A stretch of 5,194 nucleotides of DNA. Origin: Candidatus Poribacteria bacterium (lineage in GTDB: Bacteria; Poribacteria; DTPJ01; WJIO01). Both the position numbers and the translations under genes were made by a program. The DNA lies in NCBI GenBank assembly GCA_014730235.1, contig WJIO01000445.1, positions 1 to 5,194 of the forward strand, written 5' to 3'. This document shows, piece after piece, positions 1-5,194 of this stretch (position 1 is the first letter of the stretch; the number at the start of each line of letters is the position of its first letter). A model generated the notes under the pieces. The model was given only the letters and a program-made list of their open reading frames with translations, made no database searches and was not told the DNA's origin.

Positions 1-1486
1 GTCTATATGCAAAGACGGCTCTACCTATACCCAGGCGTATAAAATGGGCTTCGTTGTGAGTTTTAACCTCACGATCCACCTCAGGAGGTAGATTAAGAAG
101 CTTCAGCAGTTCCAGAGCCATAGGCTTAATTTCATCCGATGACGGTAAAGCCCGAAATGTCAGCTTATGCTGTCCTTTGGAAAGCTGATGAGTTCCCAGA
201 AGCAGATCGGTTTCTTCAAAGGAATCTGTGCAGAAATTGGCCTCTGGATAGATTTTCTCACCGTCCAGTTCAATATCATAAACACCATGTTCAGGGGAAG
301 AAAAAGTTACCAACCTAACAGCATAACGTCCTTCTTTTGAAACTTCAAAGGGCATGGCCAAAGTAGCACCGGCTTCCATTGCTTTCCATTGTAATGATGG
401 ACGACCTCCAAAAAGCCCTACAGCCTGTAATTTCAACTCTCCCTTTCCCTCAATCTCAGCCTTAGTGAATTTCCGTACCAGGTTGAAATTCTCCCAGGGC
501 ACACATCGCTCTTTATAGGATGGTAATTCTGCGAAAGGTTTTGGTTTTCCTATCTGATACCAATAGGCTATGCTTGATATAAAATCCGGGCGTTCGATGT
601 ACCAGGCTTCTTCTGAATTTTCCCGATTGCCCTTATGTTCTATGGTAACTTTCAGAGATTCTCTGAATCCTACCGGATCCAGTATATGCCATCGGTAGCA
701 TATGCCATTATCACCGGCCCGGTATCCCTGCCATCGTGGTTGACCAAACCAAGGGCTTGTACGCTGTCGGAACCCCCATGCGTCGTTAAAATAATCCTCG
801 CTTCCAGTTCCCTGCAAGCTGGGAATTTCCTCACCGTCAATATAAAAGAAATCGTCCCCCTCACCGAACCAGCCGTCCTGGGACATGGTTATAGACATAA
901 CAGTTCCCACATACTGTCCGCATCCCTCGATGTCGGCAATAAGGTAATCCTGATCCATTACTGCTGGATATTCCCGGCGATATTTGGCGTAGAAATAAGG
1001 TGTATCCGGGGGAAGCTCGTTCAGTTCCACCCAGTCAACCTGCCAGTATAGACCTGTGCGTCGGTCTGGATTATCGTTGGTAACCACAATTCGAGCAGAT
1101 TCGGCAAAAGGCATACGCCAGTAACACGAAAGACTACCTGAAGGAGATACCTGGACAGGAAAGCTGTCCACAACTTCCGGGCTTTGACCAACTGCAAAGA
1201 AATCTCCCAGGGGTACTTCTACACCAGGTTCATCAGAATCATCCCAGTAAATACGCAAACTCAAAGCGTTAAGCTCATTTGCCCCACCGGCATGGCTGGT
1301 AAGCCATATATGGTTAATAACTCCAGGTCCTTTCAGCACCGGCATTTCCAGCACCTCACCGGGAGGGATGGGTGTCATATCAAAATTTCCATCGTTCCAG
1401 TTAGGCTGTTCATTGCTGGAAATCCTGCGATTTCGACCTATGGGAGGGCCGGCAAGAGAGCCCATAAGATCACCGAATAAAGACAT
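1..1486 (-). CDS. GH172 (DUF2961) glycoside hydrolase with C-terminal extension, 3'-partial
   Basis: I read 495 codons from ATG at 1486 to the window edge with no stop, so the C-terminus is missing. The first ~330 residues carry DUF2961/GH172 landmarks: NRRISS near the N-terminus, GPGVINHIW, PLGDFF, CYWRMPF, YFYAKYRREYP, GEGDD, GTGSEDYF, AWGF, YRWHI and AYWYQ. Known GH172 enzymes cleave furanosides (difructose dianhydride/alpha-fructofuranoside, alpha-D-arabinofuranoside). Glu209 (in GEGDD) and Glu230 (in GTGSED) are 21 residues apart, the spacing I remember for the nucleophile and acid/base pair (Glu270/Glu291) of the bifidobacterial enzyme, so the active site looks intact. Residues ~340-450 look like a beta-sandwich accessory domain (EGRYAVRLVTF, GVYDIELDGEKI, KGQHKLTFRA). 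From ~456 a more helical stretch starts and leaves the window. No signal peptide is seen, so a cytoplasmic location is likely. It lies 22 bases after the protease frame's TAA, so the two are probably co-transcribed. The substrate is unknown. Confidence 0.9.
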   Translation of the reverse strand, partial: MSLFGDLMGSLAGPPIGRNRRISSNEQPNWNDGNFDMTPIPPGEVLEMPVLKGPGVINHIWLTSHAGGANELNALSLRIYWDDSDEPGVEVPLGDFFAVGQSPEVVDSFPVQVSPSGSLSCYWRMPFAESARIVVTNDNPDRRTGLYWQVDWVELNELPPDTPYFYAKYRREYPAVMDQDYLIADIEGCGQYVGTVMSITMSQDGWFGEGDDFFYIDGEEIPSLQGTGSEDYFNDAWGFRQRTSPWFGQPRWQGYRAGDNGICYRWHILDPVGFRESLKVTIEHKGNRENSEEAWYIERPDFISSIAYWYQIGKPKPFAELPSYKERCVPWENFNLVRKFTKAEIEGKGELKLQAVGLFGGRPSLQWKAMEAGATLAMPFEVSKEGRYAVRLVTFSSPEHGVYDIELDGEKIYPEANFCTDSFEETDLLLGTHQLSKGQHKLTFRALPSSDEIKPMALELLKLLNLPPEVDREVKTHNEAHFIRLGIGRAVFAYR

Positions 1487-1492
1487 TACAAT

Positions 1493-1499
1493 ACCTCCT
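1493..1499 (-). promoter_or_regulatory. Ribosome binding site of the GH172 gene
   Basis: On the minus strand AGGAGGT ends seven bases before the ATG at 1486. This near-perfect Shine-Dalgarno sequence fixes the GH172 start. It sits in the 22-base gap after the TAA at 1511-1509, which is what one expects if the protease frame once ran, or still runs, to that TAA. Confidence 0.88.
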
Positions 1500-1508
1500 A
1501 TATATGAT

Positions 1509-2213
1509 TTATATGGCTTCGATCCATGCGGCGTCATTCATGTAAGCTTTTACATATTCATAGGACATAAAACCTTTCCGGCTGTTATCGCCGGAATTGC
1601 GGATGATAAATACACCGCCGCACGTTTCCGGATCGTCTTTATATCATGAAATTACTATGCAGTGACCGTCAAAAACCTTCGAAGGTGGACTCATCTGGAG
1701 AACTCCGTCCTCCCATTTTGCCTCTTTTGGCCAGCGAAAGCCGCCTAATACAGGATAATTATTGGCTAATGTCTCTTTGATGCCCTGAAAATGTTCCTCA
1801 GTCAGACCTGTTTCCACATCCCACTCTTTGATCCAGTGGTATTTCACCGGGGTTGATTTTACCTTTTCTGCCTTTTTTATGATTTCATCAGACGGCTGTA
1901 AATCAACATCAAATTCGTCCTGATAGGGCAAGTCTTTTTCCTCACAGATTCCATATTCCTGGTAACCATCCCATAATTCAGAGAAAAAAGCACCGTCCTG
2001 TTTACGATCTGCTGCCTTGTGAGATGCCCAGTTGGCAAATTCAACACTGAGCAAAGTACCTTTGCTTTTATTAACAGCAACAGCATATTCCAGAGCGCCT
2101 ACAAAGGTAAAGACAGAGCAGGTTCCTCTTTTGCCCTGGGGTCTGGTGGGCAGTTTCATTTTTTCAAAACGTGGAGTCAAGTCCACTGAGGTTGGTAAAA
2201 TACTTTTTGACAC
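1509..2213 (-). pseudogene. Papain-family (C1) cysteine protease, interrupted by one in-frame TGA
   Basis: Translation from GTG at 2213 gives a papain-like protease: SVDLTPRF, then RPQGKRGTC with the oxyanion Gln26 and nucleophile Cys32, LSVEFANWAS, a YGICEEKDLPY segment, then FDGHCIVIS with catalytic His184. A TGA follows at 1646-1644 as codon 190. Read on in the same frame, the next 44 codons give YKDDPE, then GGVFIIRNSG with candidate catalytic Asn206 and a KGFMSYEYV strand, ending in TAA at 1511-1509. This is the ordinary C1 C-terminus (VGY..., NSWG-like, GY...YEYV), although the Trp usual after Asn-Ser is absent. TGA sits at the conserved Gly of 'GY', one base from GGA. A product stopping at 189 residues would lack the catalytic Asn and probably be inactive. 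No signal peptide or long propeptide is visible, so it may be cytosolic. The start is chosen from GGGAGG six bases before GTG. It is called a pseudogene only because of the TGA. Readthrough or sequencing error remain possible. Confidence 0.85.
1644..1646 (-). other. In-frame TGA inside the protease reading frame
   Basis: The minus-strand reading is ATT TCA TGA TAT AAA GAC, with good family similarity on both sides and no change of frame. A GGA-to-TGA change restores the expected Ser-Gly-Tyr. Immediately downstream only a weak CCG/CGG pairing is visible, so there is no convincing selenocysteine (SECIS-like) hairpin, and Sec is not expected at this position in C1 proteases. Confidence 0.85.
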
Positions 2214-2219
2214 AATTAT

Positions 2220-2225
2220 CCTCCC
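2220..2225 (-). promoter_or_regulatory. Ribosome binding site that fixes the protease GTG start
   Basis: GGGAGG lies six bases upstream of GTG at 2213 on the minus strand. An in-frame TTG at 2279 and an ATG at 2234 lie further up, but neither has a Shine-Dalgarno of this quality. The TTG also falls inside the -35 box of the probable promoter, upstream of the expected transcription start. Confidence 0.85.
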
Positions 2226-2250
2226 TTGAGTCATCGCATAGTTAGTATTT

Positions 2251-2279
2251 ATTATACATTTAATTTCATTAACCTTCAA
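2251..2279 (-). promoter_or_regulatory. Promoter for the protease and GH172 genes
   Basis: On the minus strand TTGAAG (2279-2274, four of six matches to TTGACA) is followed by a 17-base spacer and a consensus TATAAT (2256-2251). Transcription would start near 2244, giving a leader of about 30 bases that contains the GGGAGG site. The -35 box overlaps the last codons of the upstream TIM-barrel gene. The protease and GH172 genes could therefore be expressed apart from the first gene as well as by read-through. Confidence 0.7.
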
Positions 2280-3051
2280 GAATCCGCCGAACGATATTCA
2301 CATTTTCTTCCACCATATCATCTTTATCTCCCCGGTGCATACCTACGTTTACAACATCAGTCGGCTTAATATTCTCAAAGGCAAATTCAAAAGACATTAA
2401 AGGATCAATACGTCCTGCACCCATGATTTTATAACCTATACATGGCTTTTTAATGCTTTTTATACACTCCACAGCAGGAAAAATATCAGCTAATTTAAAT
2501 TTATCACCTTTTCCACTATGCAGACTACCGCAGTTAAAGAAACATACTACATGAAAGTCCACCAGATCAAGGCTATCAACCCAGTAATGAACATCGGGAC
2601 TATGAGCAGCAACTCCCATGGGAATACCCTGAGCCTGTCCGTGCTTGATATGCTCCCGTAGGGCCTTTTCATCTTTTGTCTTGTAAAGATTATCTACAAA
2701 ACCTCCATGAAGATATCCGGCTTTACATCCTATCTCTATACATTTATCAATGGCCACATTCATATCCGGGCAAGTATGGCAGTTAATCTGGGCTATCCAC
2801 TGCAAGGTGCCACCCTCTGCCAGATATTCCGCCGTGGTTTTTACCACATGCGGTGTTTCATTATTTGTTATCATGGTATTAATACCGGCTTTCCAGGCCC
2901 TTTCCCATGTTTCCTTAATTATTTCGGGAGTATTAAACGCAACCATCTCTTTATCCCGATCCCGGTTCTGATGGCTGAAACCCCCAAAGGGATTCGCTCC
3001 GATAATTAATCTGGTTACTTCCATTCCACAAAAATCTACTGTTGGCAGCAT
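2269..3051 (-). CDS. Uncharacterised TIM-barrel protein, aldo/keto reductase-like but without a recognisable catalytic tetrad
   Basis: A complete 260-residue protein starting at ATG 3051, with AAAGGAG eight bases upstream, and ending in TAA. It opens like an aldo/keto reductase (beta strand VTRLIIGANPFGG, residues 12-24) and has the helix/strand rhythm of a TIM barrel: GINTMIT (56-62), LQWIAQI (83-89), AGYLHGG (111-117), IPMGVAAHSPDVH (143-155), VDFHVVCFFN (164-173), CIGYKIMGAGR (204-214), DVVNVGMHRG (232-241). Where true reductases have GxxFFDTAxxYG, this protein reads GINTMITNNETPH, so the active-site Asp and Tyr are not recognisable and oxidoreductase activity is doubtful. His115, His150 and His155, and nine cysteines including Cys91-x2-Cys94, could suit metal or sugar chemistry, which is inference. 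I recall similar LHGG/HHGG proteins without known function in environmental bacteria. It precedes the protease and GH172 genes and may be a sugar isomerase, epimerase or lyase-like partner; function unassigned. Confidence 0.85.
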   Translation of the reverse strand: MLPTVDFCGMEVTRLIIGANPFGGFSHQNRDRDKEMVAFNTPEIIKETWERAWKAGINTMITNNETPHVVKTTAEYLAEGGTLQWIAQINCHTCPDMNVAIDKCIEIGCKAGYLHGGFVDNLYKTKDEKALREHIKHGQAQGIPMGVAAHSPDVHYWVDSLDLVDFHVVCFFNCGSLHSGKGDKFKLADIFPAVECIKSIKKPCIGYKIMGAGRIDPLMSFEFAFENIKPTDVVNVGMHRGDKDDMVEENVNIVRRILEG

Positions 3052-3130
3052 TACAGGAACTCCTTTTGTTTATATACTGATATTTCTAAAATTAACTAAA
3101 ACCAGATGTTGCAGTGCTTAAAGAGACACT

Positions 3131-3234
3131 AGCAAATGAAAATGCTATCAGGCTGTCATTCCTGCTTCAAGCTTTTTAAAAAGCTTGAAGCAGGAATGAC
3201 ATAGAACTATATTCTTTGAGCATTTTCATCTGTT
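3131..3234. repeat. Nested inverted-repeat element enclosing the 48-bp palindrome
   Basis: ATGAAAATGCT at 3136-3146 is exactly complementary to AGCATTTTCAT at 3219-3229. Further out, 3131-3134 pairs with 3231-3234 (one G-T pair) after a single mismatch. The arms flank the perfect palindrome, with seven unpaired bases on the left and seventeen on the right. A ~104-base element with two coaxial inverted repeats fits a small non-autonomous mobile element or a structured RNA in the leader of the TIM-barrel gene. No flanking target-site duplication was recognised. Confidence 0.6.
3154..3201. repeat. Perfect 48-bp palindrome (REP-like), arms 3154-3177 and 3178-3201
   Basis: Two 24-base arms are exact reverse complements with no spacer. 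The outer ends read TGTCATTCCTGC...GCAGGAATGACA and the centre CTTTTTAAAAAG. The TGTCATTCC/GGAATGACA ends resemble the hairpin tips of REP-type and other dispersed palindromes in many bacteria, which is recall rather than a match I could test. As RNA it would fold into a very stable hairpin. As DNA it could extrude a cruciform. It lacks a following T-run on either strand, so a simple rho-independent terminator is unlikely, although it could still shield a 3' end or slow polymerase. Confidence 0.92.
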
Positions 3235-3324
3235 TCTTCATGCTGAAGCCTTATAAACATTGGTTTTAGAGATTTTTTAGAATTCTCAGATATAGATATT
3301 ATTAAGATTACTATACAGATAGAT

Positions 3325-3354
3325 ATTTTACATTATTTATGGATGGGATTGCAA
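3325..3354 (-). promoter_or_regulatory. Candidate promoter for the TIM-barrel gene group
   Basis: On the minus strand TTGCAA (3354-3349) is followed by 18 bases and TAAAAT (3330-3325), just after the ogt stop codon. Transcripts from here would have a leader of about 265 bases that includes the nested inverted repeat before the TIM-barrel start at 3051. The matches are moderate and the region is AT-rich, so this could be chance. Confidence 0.4.
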
Positions 3355-3356
3355 TA

Positions 3357-3860
3357 CTAACTCGATCTTTTATCAGTTCTTTCCAGCTTTATTAATTTTT
3401 CTTTTAAACCCAGACCAGCGGAAAATCCCCCCAAAGTGCCATCAGAACGCACAACCCGATGACATGGAATAACGATAGGCAGTCGGTTAGAACCTAAAGC
3501 CTGACCTACCGCTCTTGAGGCTCTGGGTTTACCTATCTTTTCTGCGATCCATCCGTAGCTTCTAAGGTCACCAAAGGGAATTTTTGCCGTTGTTTCCAAA
3601 ACTGATCTCTGGAAATCTGTGTATCCTGTCAGATCTAGGGGATAATCGAAGTTGGCTTTTTCTCCTATAAAGTAATGGACGAGAGAGTATTTTATTTCTT
3701 TAAAGTTGTTATCTTTCAATAAAATCCCTTCTGAAGGTAAGGTATTCAGTGATTCCTGCATGGTGGGTTTTGGTAAACACAAGCTGTATAAGCCAATTTC
3801 TGTGGCAGTTACGGACATCCAACCCCAGCTTGCTTCAAAATATGAATAAATTAAAGGCAT
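3357..3860 (-). CDS. ogt: Methylated-DNA--[protein]-cysteine S-methyltransferase (Ogt/MGMT type)
   Basis: This suicide DNA-repair protein transfers the alkyl group from O6-alkylguanine (or O4-alkylthymine) in DNA to its own cysteine. The 167 residues match the length of Ogt-type proteins (E. coli Ogt is about 171). The C-terminal domain has the full signature: FQRSVLETTAKIPFGDLRSYGWIA (83-106), RASRAVGQALGSN (113-125) with arginine-finger Arg116 and hinge Asn125, IPCHRVV with acceptor Cys133, and GTLGGFSAGL (141-150). One small oddity is Leu127-Pro in place of the usual Asn-Pro-x-Pro run before the active site. The N-terminal ~80 residues form the poorly conserved Ogt-like domain, with no Ada regulatory domain. 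ATG at 3860 follows AAAGGA by nine bases. The gene starts five bases after the rimI stop, with its ribosome binding site inside the rimI end, so it is the last gene of the pgeF-rimI-ogt operon. It ends in TAG. Confidence 0.95.
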   Translation of the reverse strand: MPLIYSYFEASWGWMSVTATEIGLYSLCLPKPTMQESLNTLPSEGILLKDNNFKEIKYSLVHYFIGEKANFDYPLDLTGYTDFQRSVLETTAKIPFGDLRSYGWIAEKIGKPRASRAVGQALGSNRLPIVIPCHRVVRSDGTLGGFSAGLGLKEKLIKLERTDKRSS

Positions 3861-3865
3861 ACAAA

Positions 3866-4402
3866 TTAATCCTTTATAGTTTCCTGCATGCTTTCGTCTT
3901 CTTCATTGTGAATAATTCTCCAGGCGATGGCATTGATTTCCCCAATTTTTTCTTTTAGATCATAAATCCACATTATATAAGCATCTTCACCTGTATCCGA
4001 ATAAAACCTTCTTCTGATGGCTACGGCTTTAAAGCCAAATTTCTTATACAGATTCTGGGCGGAATGATTGGATACCCTAACTTCTAGAGTAACTTTATCC
4101 GCATTTAACTTTTCAGCCAGATTAAGGGCCGAGGCCATAAGTAAACTTCCTGCGCCTCTCTGTCGGTAATCCTGACGAACTGCAATAGTTACAATATGGG
4201 CTTCGTCCACTAAAAGCCAAAAACCTATGTAACCTACAACATTCTTGCCATCTCTTATCACCAGGAAATGAGAACGGTCGGGGTTTTGCAGTTCTTTTTC
4301 AAACATCCATCTGTTCCAGGGCATAGTAAAGGCGTTACGTTCAATTCTCATAACCTGATCCAGATCCCTTATTTTCATTCTATCTACTTCAAAATTAATC
4401 AT
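3866..4402 (-). CDS. rimI: GNAT N-acetyltransferase, RimI-type (ribosomal protein S18 alanine N-acetyltransferase)
   Basis: A 178-residue GNAT protein. RimI acetylates the N-terminal alanine of ribosomal protein S18 using acetyl-CoA. Motifs in order: IRDLDQVMRIERNAF (11-25) with the RimI-like MPWNRWMFEKEL stretch (27-38), VGYIGFWLLVDEAHIVTIAV (56-75), the acetyl-CoA loop RQRGAG (80-85), LEVRVSNHSAQNLYKKFGF (106-124) with likely catalytic Glu107 and Tyr119, and YSDTGEDAYIMW (134-145). The GNAT fold ends near 148. The remaining ~30 charged residues extend beyond the usual ~145-155 length and I do not recognise them. ATG at 4402 shares its A with the last base of the pgeF TAA (TAATG) and has no good Shine-Dalgarno, which suggests translational coupling to pgeF. 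A related GNAT with another protein target cannot be excluded, because the usual tsaB/tsaD neighbours are not in the window. Confidence 0.87.
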   Translation of the reverse strand: MINFEVDRMKIRDLDQVMRIERNAFTMPWNRWMFEKELQNPDRSHFLVIRDGKNVVGYIGFWLLVDEAHIVTIAVRQDYRQRGAGSLLMASALNLAEKLNADKVTLEVRVSNHSAQNLYKKFGFKAVAIRRRFYSDTGEDAYIMWIYDLKEKIGEINAIAWRIIHNEEDESMQETIKD

Positions 4403-5194
4403 TATATACGCTTTATTATTGACATTATGCGTCCTGTATGACCATTTTCCGCCCTGTGAGAATAAAGAAGGTCAGTATTACAGGATGTGCATAAGCTTTC
4501 TATAAATATATTTTCTTTTTGTATTCCTGCCTTAACCAGTTGTATCTCCAATGCTTTATGTAGATCAAGATTGTTACCAGAAACACACACCTCGGACCCG
4601 AATTCCTGAATAAAATGTTTTACCAGGTCTTCACCAACAGAATAGCAGCATGGTCTTATTGCAGGGCCCAGAATAACAATGCAATTTTTAGGTTTTATAG
4701 CAAATTCATTCTGCATCTTAATAACTGTTTTTGCACCGATACTGTGTAAAGTTCCCCGCCAGCCGGCGTGGGCTATTCCAAAAGTATCTTCTACTGGATC
4801 AGCAATCATGATAGGTACGCAGTCAGCGGTTAATATACCCAGGGTTAATTTTTTCGACCTGGTAATCATGGCATCCGCTCCGGGTATTGCATTTTTGTGA
4901 GTAAATGCCCCGCATCCGGCTTTGGAATTATCCACAACAGAAACTTTATCCCCATGAACCTGTTGAGCTATAACCAGAGAATCCAGATCAAAACCGATAG
5001 CTTCGGAAAAGCGTTCTCTGTTTTCATTTACAGCTTCAGGATCGTCACCTACATGATATGAAAGATTTAGAGAATGGTAAGGTTTTTGACTTACACCGCC
5101 AATTCGGGTGCTTATTGATACAAGAAAACCACTTTTTTGCAGGAACGGGACAGAAAGGTAAGATACGGATTTCAAGTGTAACGAAAATCCAGAA
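4402..5194 (-). CDS. pgeF: Laccase-domain purine nucleoside phosphorylase / peptidoglycan editing factor PgeF, probably 5'-partial
   Basis: A member of the YfiH/YlmD (COG1496, DUF152) family. These cytosolic zinc enzymes are reported as purine nucleoside phosphorylases/adenosine deaminases and, in E. coli, as PgeF, which prevents L-Ser incorporation at the first peptidoglycan stem position. Numbered from an in-frame TTG at 5175, motifs are STRIGGVS (22-29), QQVHGD with metal ligand His74, TADCVPIM with Cys119, AHAGWRGT with His136, LGPAIRPCCYSVG (169-181), and the C-terminal CTSCNTDLLYSHR...GHTGRI (229-250). All three His/Cys ligands are present. Nothing resembling a Shine-Dalgarno precedes the TTG, and the frame stays open to the window edge (codons for S-G-F-S-L-H). 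Those residues resemble the usual family N-terminus before 'YL..P.L', so the real start probably lies outside. It is the first visible gene of an operon with rimI and ogt, and its TAA overlaps the rimI ATG. Confidence 0.92.
   Translation of the reverse strand, partial: SGFSLHLKSVSYLSVPFLQKSGFLVSISTRIGGVSQKPYHSLNLSYHVGDDPEAVNENRERFSEAIGFDLDSLVIAQQVHGDKVSVVDNSKAGCGAFTHKNAIPGADAMITRSKKLTLGILTADCVPIMIADPVEDTFGIAHAGWRGTLHSIGAKTVIKMQNEFAIKPKNCIVILGPAIRPCCYSVGEDLVKHFIQEFGSEVCVSGNNLDLHKALEIQLVKAGIQKENIFIESLCTSCNTDLLYSHRAENGHTGRIMSIIKRI

Larger units (their letters stand above)
3052..3356. other. 305-base spacer between the two gene groups
   Basis: No protein-coding gene is supported here. It is AT-rich and holds a candidate minus-strand promoter near the ogt end, a large nested inverted repeat, and the TIM-barrel ribosome binding site AAAGGAG (3066-3060). 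Two similar short tracts, CAGATATAGATATT (3287-3300) and CAGATAGATATTTT (3316-3329), form an imperfect direct repeat of unknown meaning. I see no hairpin followed by a T-run that would serve as an intrinsic terminator for ogt. Confidence 0.7.

Noticed and set aside
635-1051. Plus-strand 138-codon open frame
   Set aside because: It lies fully antisense to the GH172 gene, has no family resemblance or ribosome binding site, and is explained as a shadow. The same holds for the other plus-strand frames.
1644-1646. Genome-wide recoding of UGA as glycine (as in SR1/Gracilibacteria), which fits the TGA position and the fact that the four other stop codons here are TAA or TAG
   Set aside because: The other five genes use only GGN at roughly a hundred glycines and contain no in-frame TGA. 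A recoded genome should show several. A local lesion or readthrough is simpler.
1610-1650. Selenocysteine insertion at the TGA
   Set aside because: No convincing stem-loop lies just downstream, only a 3-bp CCG/CGG pairing, and the family has Gly, not Cys, at this position.
3070-3105. TATATA near 3074 as the -10 box of the TIM-barrel gene
   Set aside because: It would place the transcription start at or inside the ribosome binding site, and no reasonable -35 lies 16-18 bases upstream.
3154-3201. Rho-independent terminator of the ogt operon
   Set aside because: The hairpin is strong, but no T-run follows on either strand, it is about 155 bases past the ogt stop, and its arms are AT-rich at the centre rather than GC-rich.
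3052-3356. Riboswitch, tRNA or CRISPR in the intergenic spacer
   Set aside because: No conserved riboswitch core, no cloverleaf arms and no regularly spaced repeats were seen. The palindrome and short imperfect repeats account for the visible structure.
5173-5175. TTG at 5175 as the true pgeF start
   Set aside because: No Shine-Dalgarno precedes it, and the frame remains open to the window edge with residues resembling the normal family N-terminus, so a start outside the window is more likely.

Overview
The window comes from a bacterium. All six genes lie on the minus strand, so transcription runs from position 5194 towards position 1. Strong AGGAGG-type ribosome binding sites, sigma-70/sigma-A-like promoter elements, AT-rich spacers, and GTG and possibly TTG starts beside ATG would suit a moderately low-GC anaerobe such as a Clostridia- or Halanaerobiales-like Firmicute. 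That assignment is an inference, because no taxonomic marker gene is present. No tRNA, rRNA, CRISPR array, transposase or phage gene was seen.

Region A (5194 to 3357) is a tight housekeeping and repair operon. It holds pgeF (laccase-domain purine nucleoside phosphorylase / peptidoglycan editing factor, 5' end probably outside the window), rimI (N-acetyltransferase, whose ATG overlaps the pgeF TAA by one base) and ogt (O6-methylguanine-DNA methyltransferase, starting five bases after rimI). The three do not share one pathway but look co-transcribed and partly translationally coupled.

Region B (3356 to 3052) is a 305-base spacer. It contains a perfect 48-bp palindrome with no spacer between its arms, enclosed by a second pair of inverted arms. 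It also holds a candidate promoter just after the ogt stop.

Region C (3051 to 1) is a less ordinary accessory cluster. First comes an uncharacterised TIM-barrel protein that resembles aldo/keto reductases but lacks recognisable Asp/Tyr active-site residues. Next is a cytosolic-looking papain-family (C1) cysteine protease with its own promoter and a GTG start. Last is a GH172 (DUF2961) glycoside hydrolase with an extra C-terminal region that runs off the window edge.

The most striking point is that the protease frame is interrupted by a single in-frame TGA exactly where the conserved Gly of the 'His...Gly-Tyr' strand should be. The same frame then continues for 44 codons of recognisable C1 protease, including the catalytic Asn region, to a TAA 22 bases before the GH172 start. 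It is either a very recent nonsense mutation, a sequence error or a readthrough/recoded codon. The combination of TIM barrel, papain-like protease and GH172 is the best candidate here for an undescribed system, probably intracellular carbohydrate processing since no signal peptides are seen, but its substrate cannot be read from the sequence.
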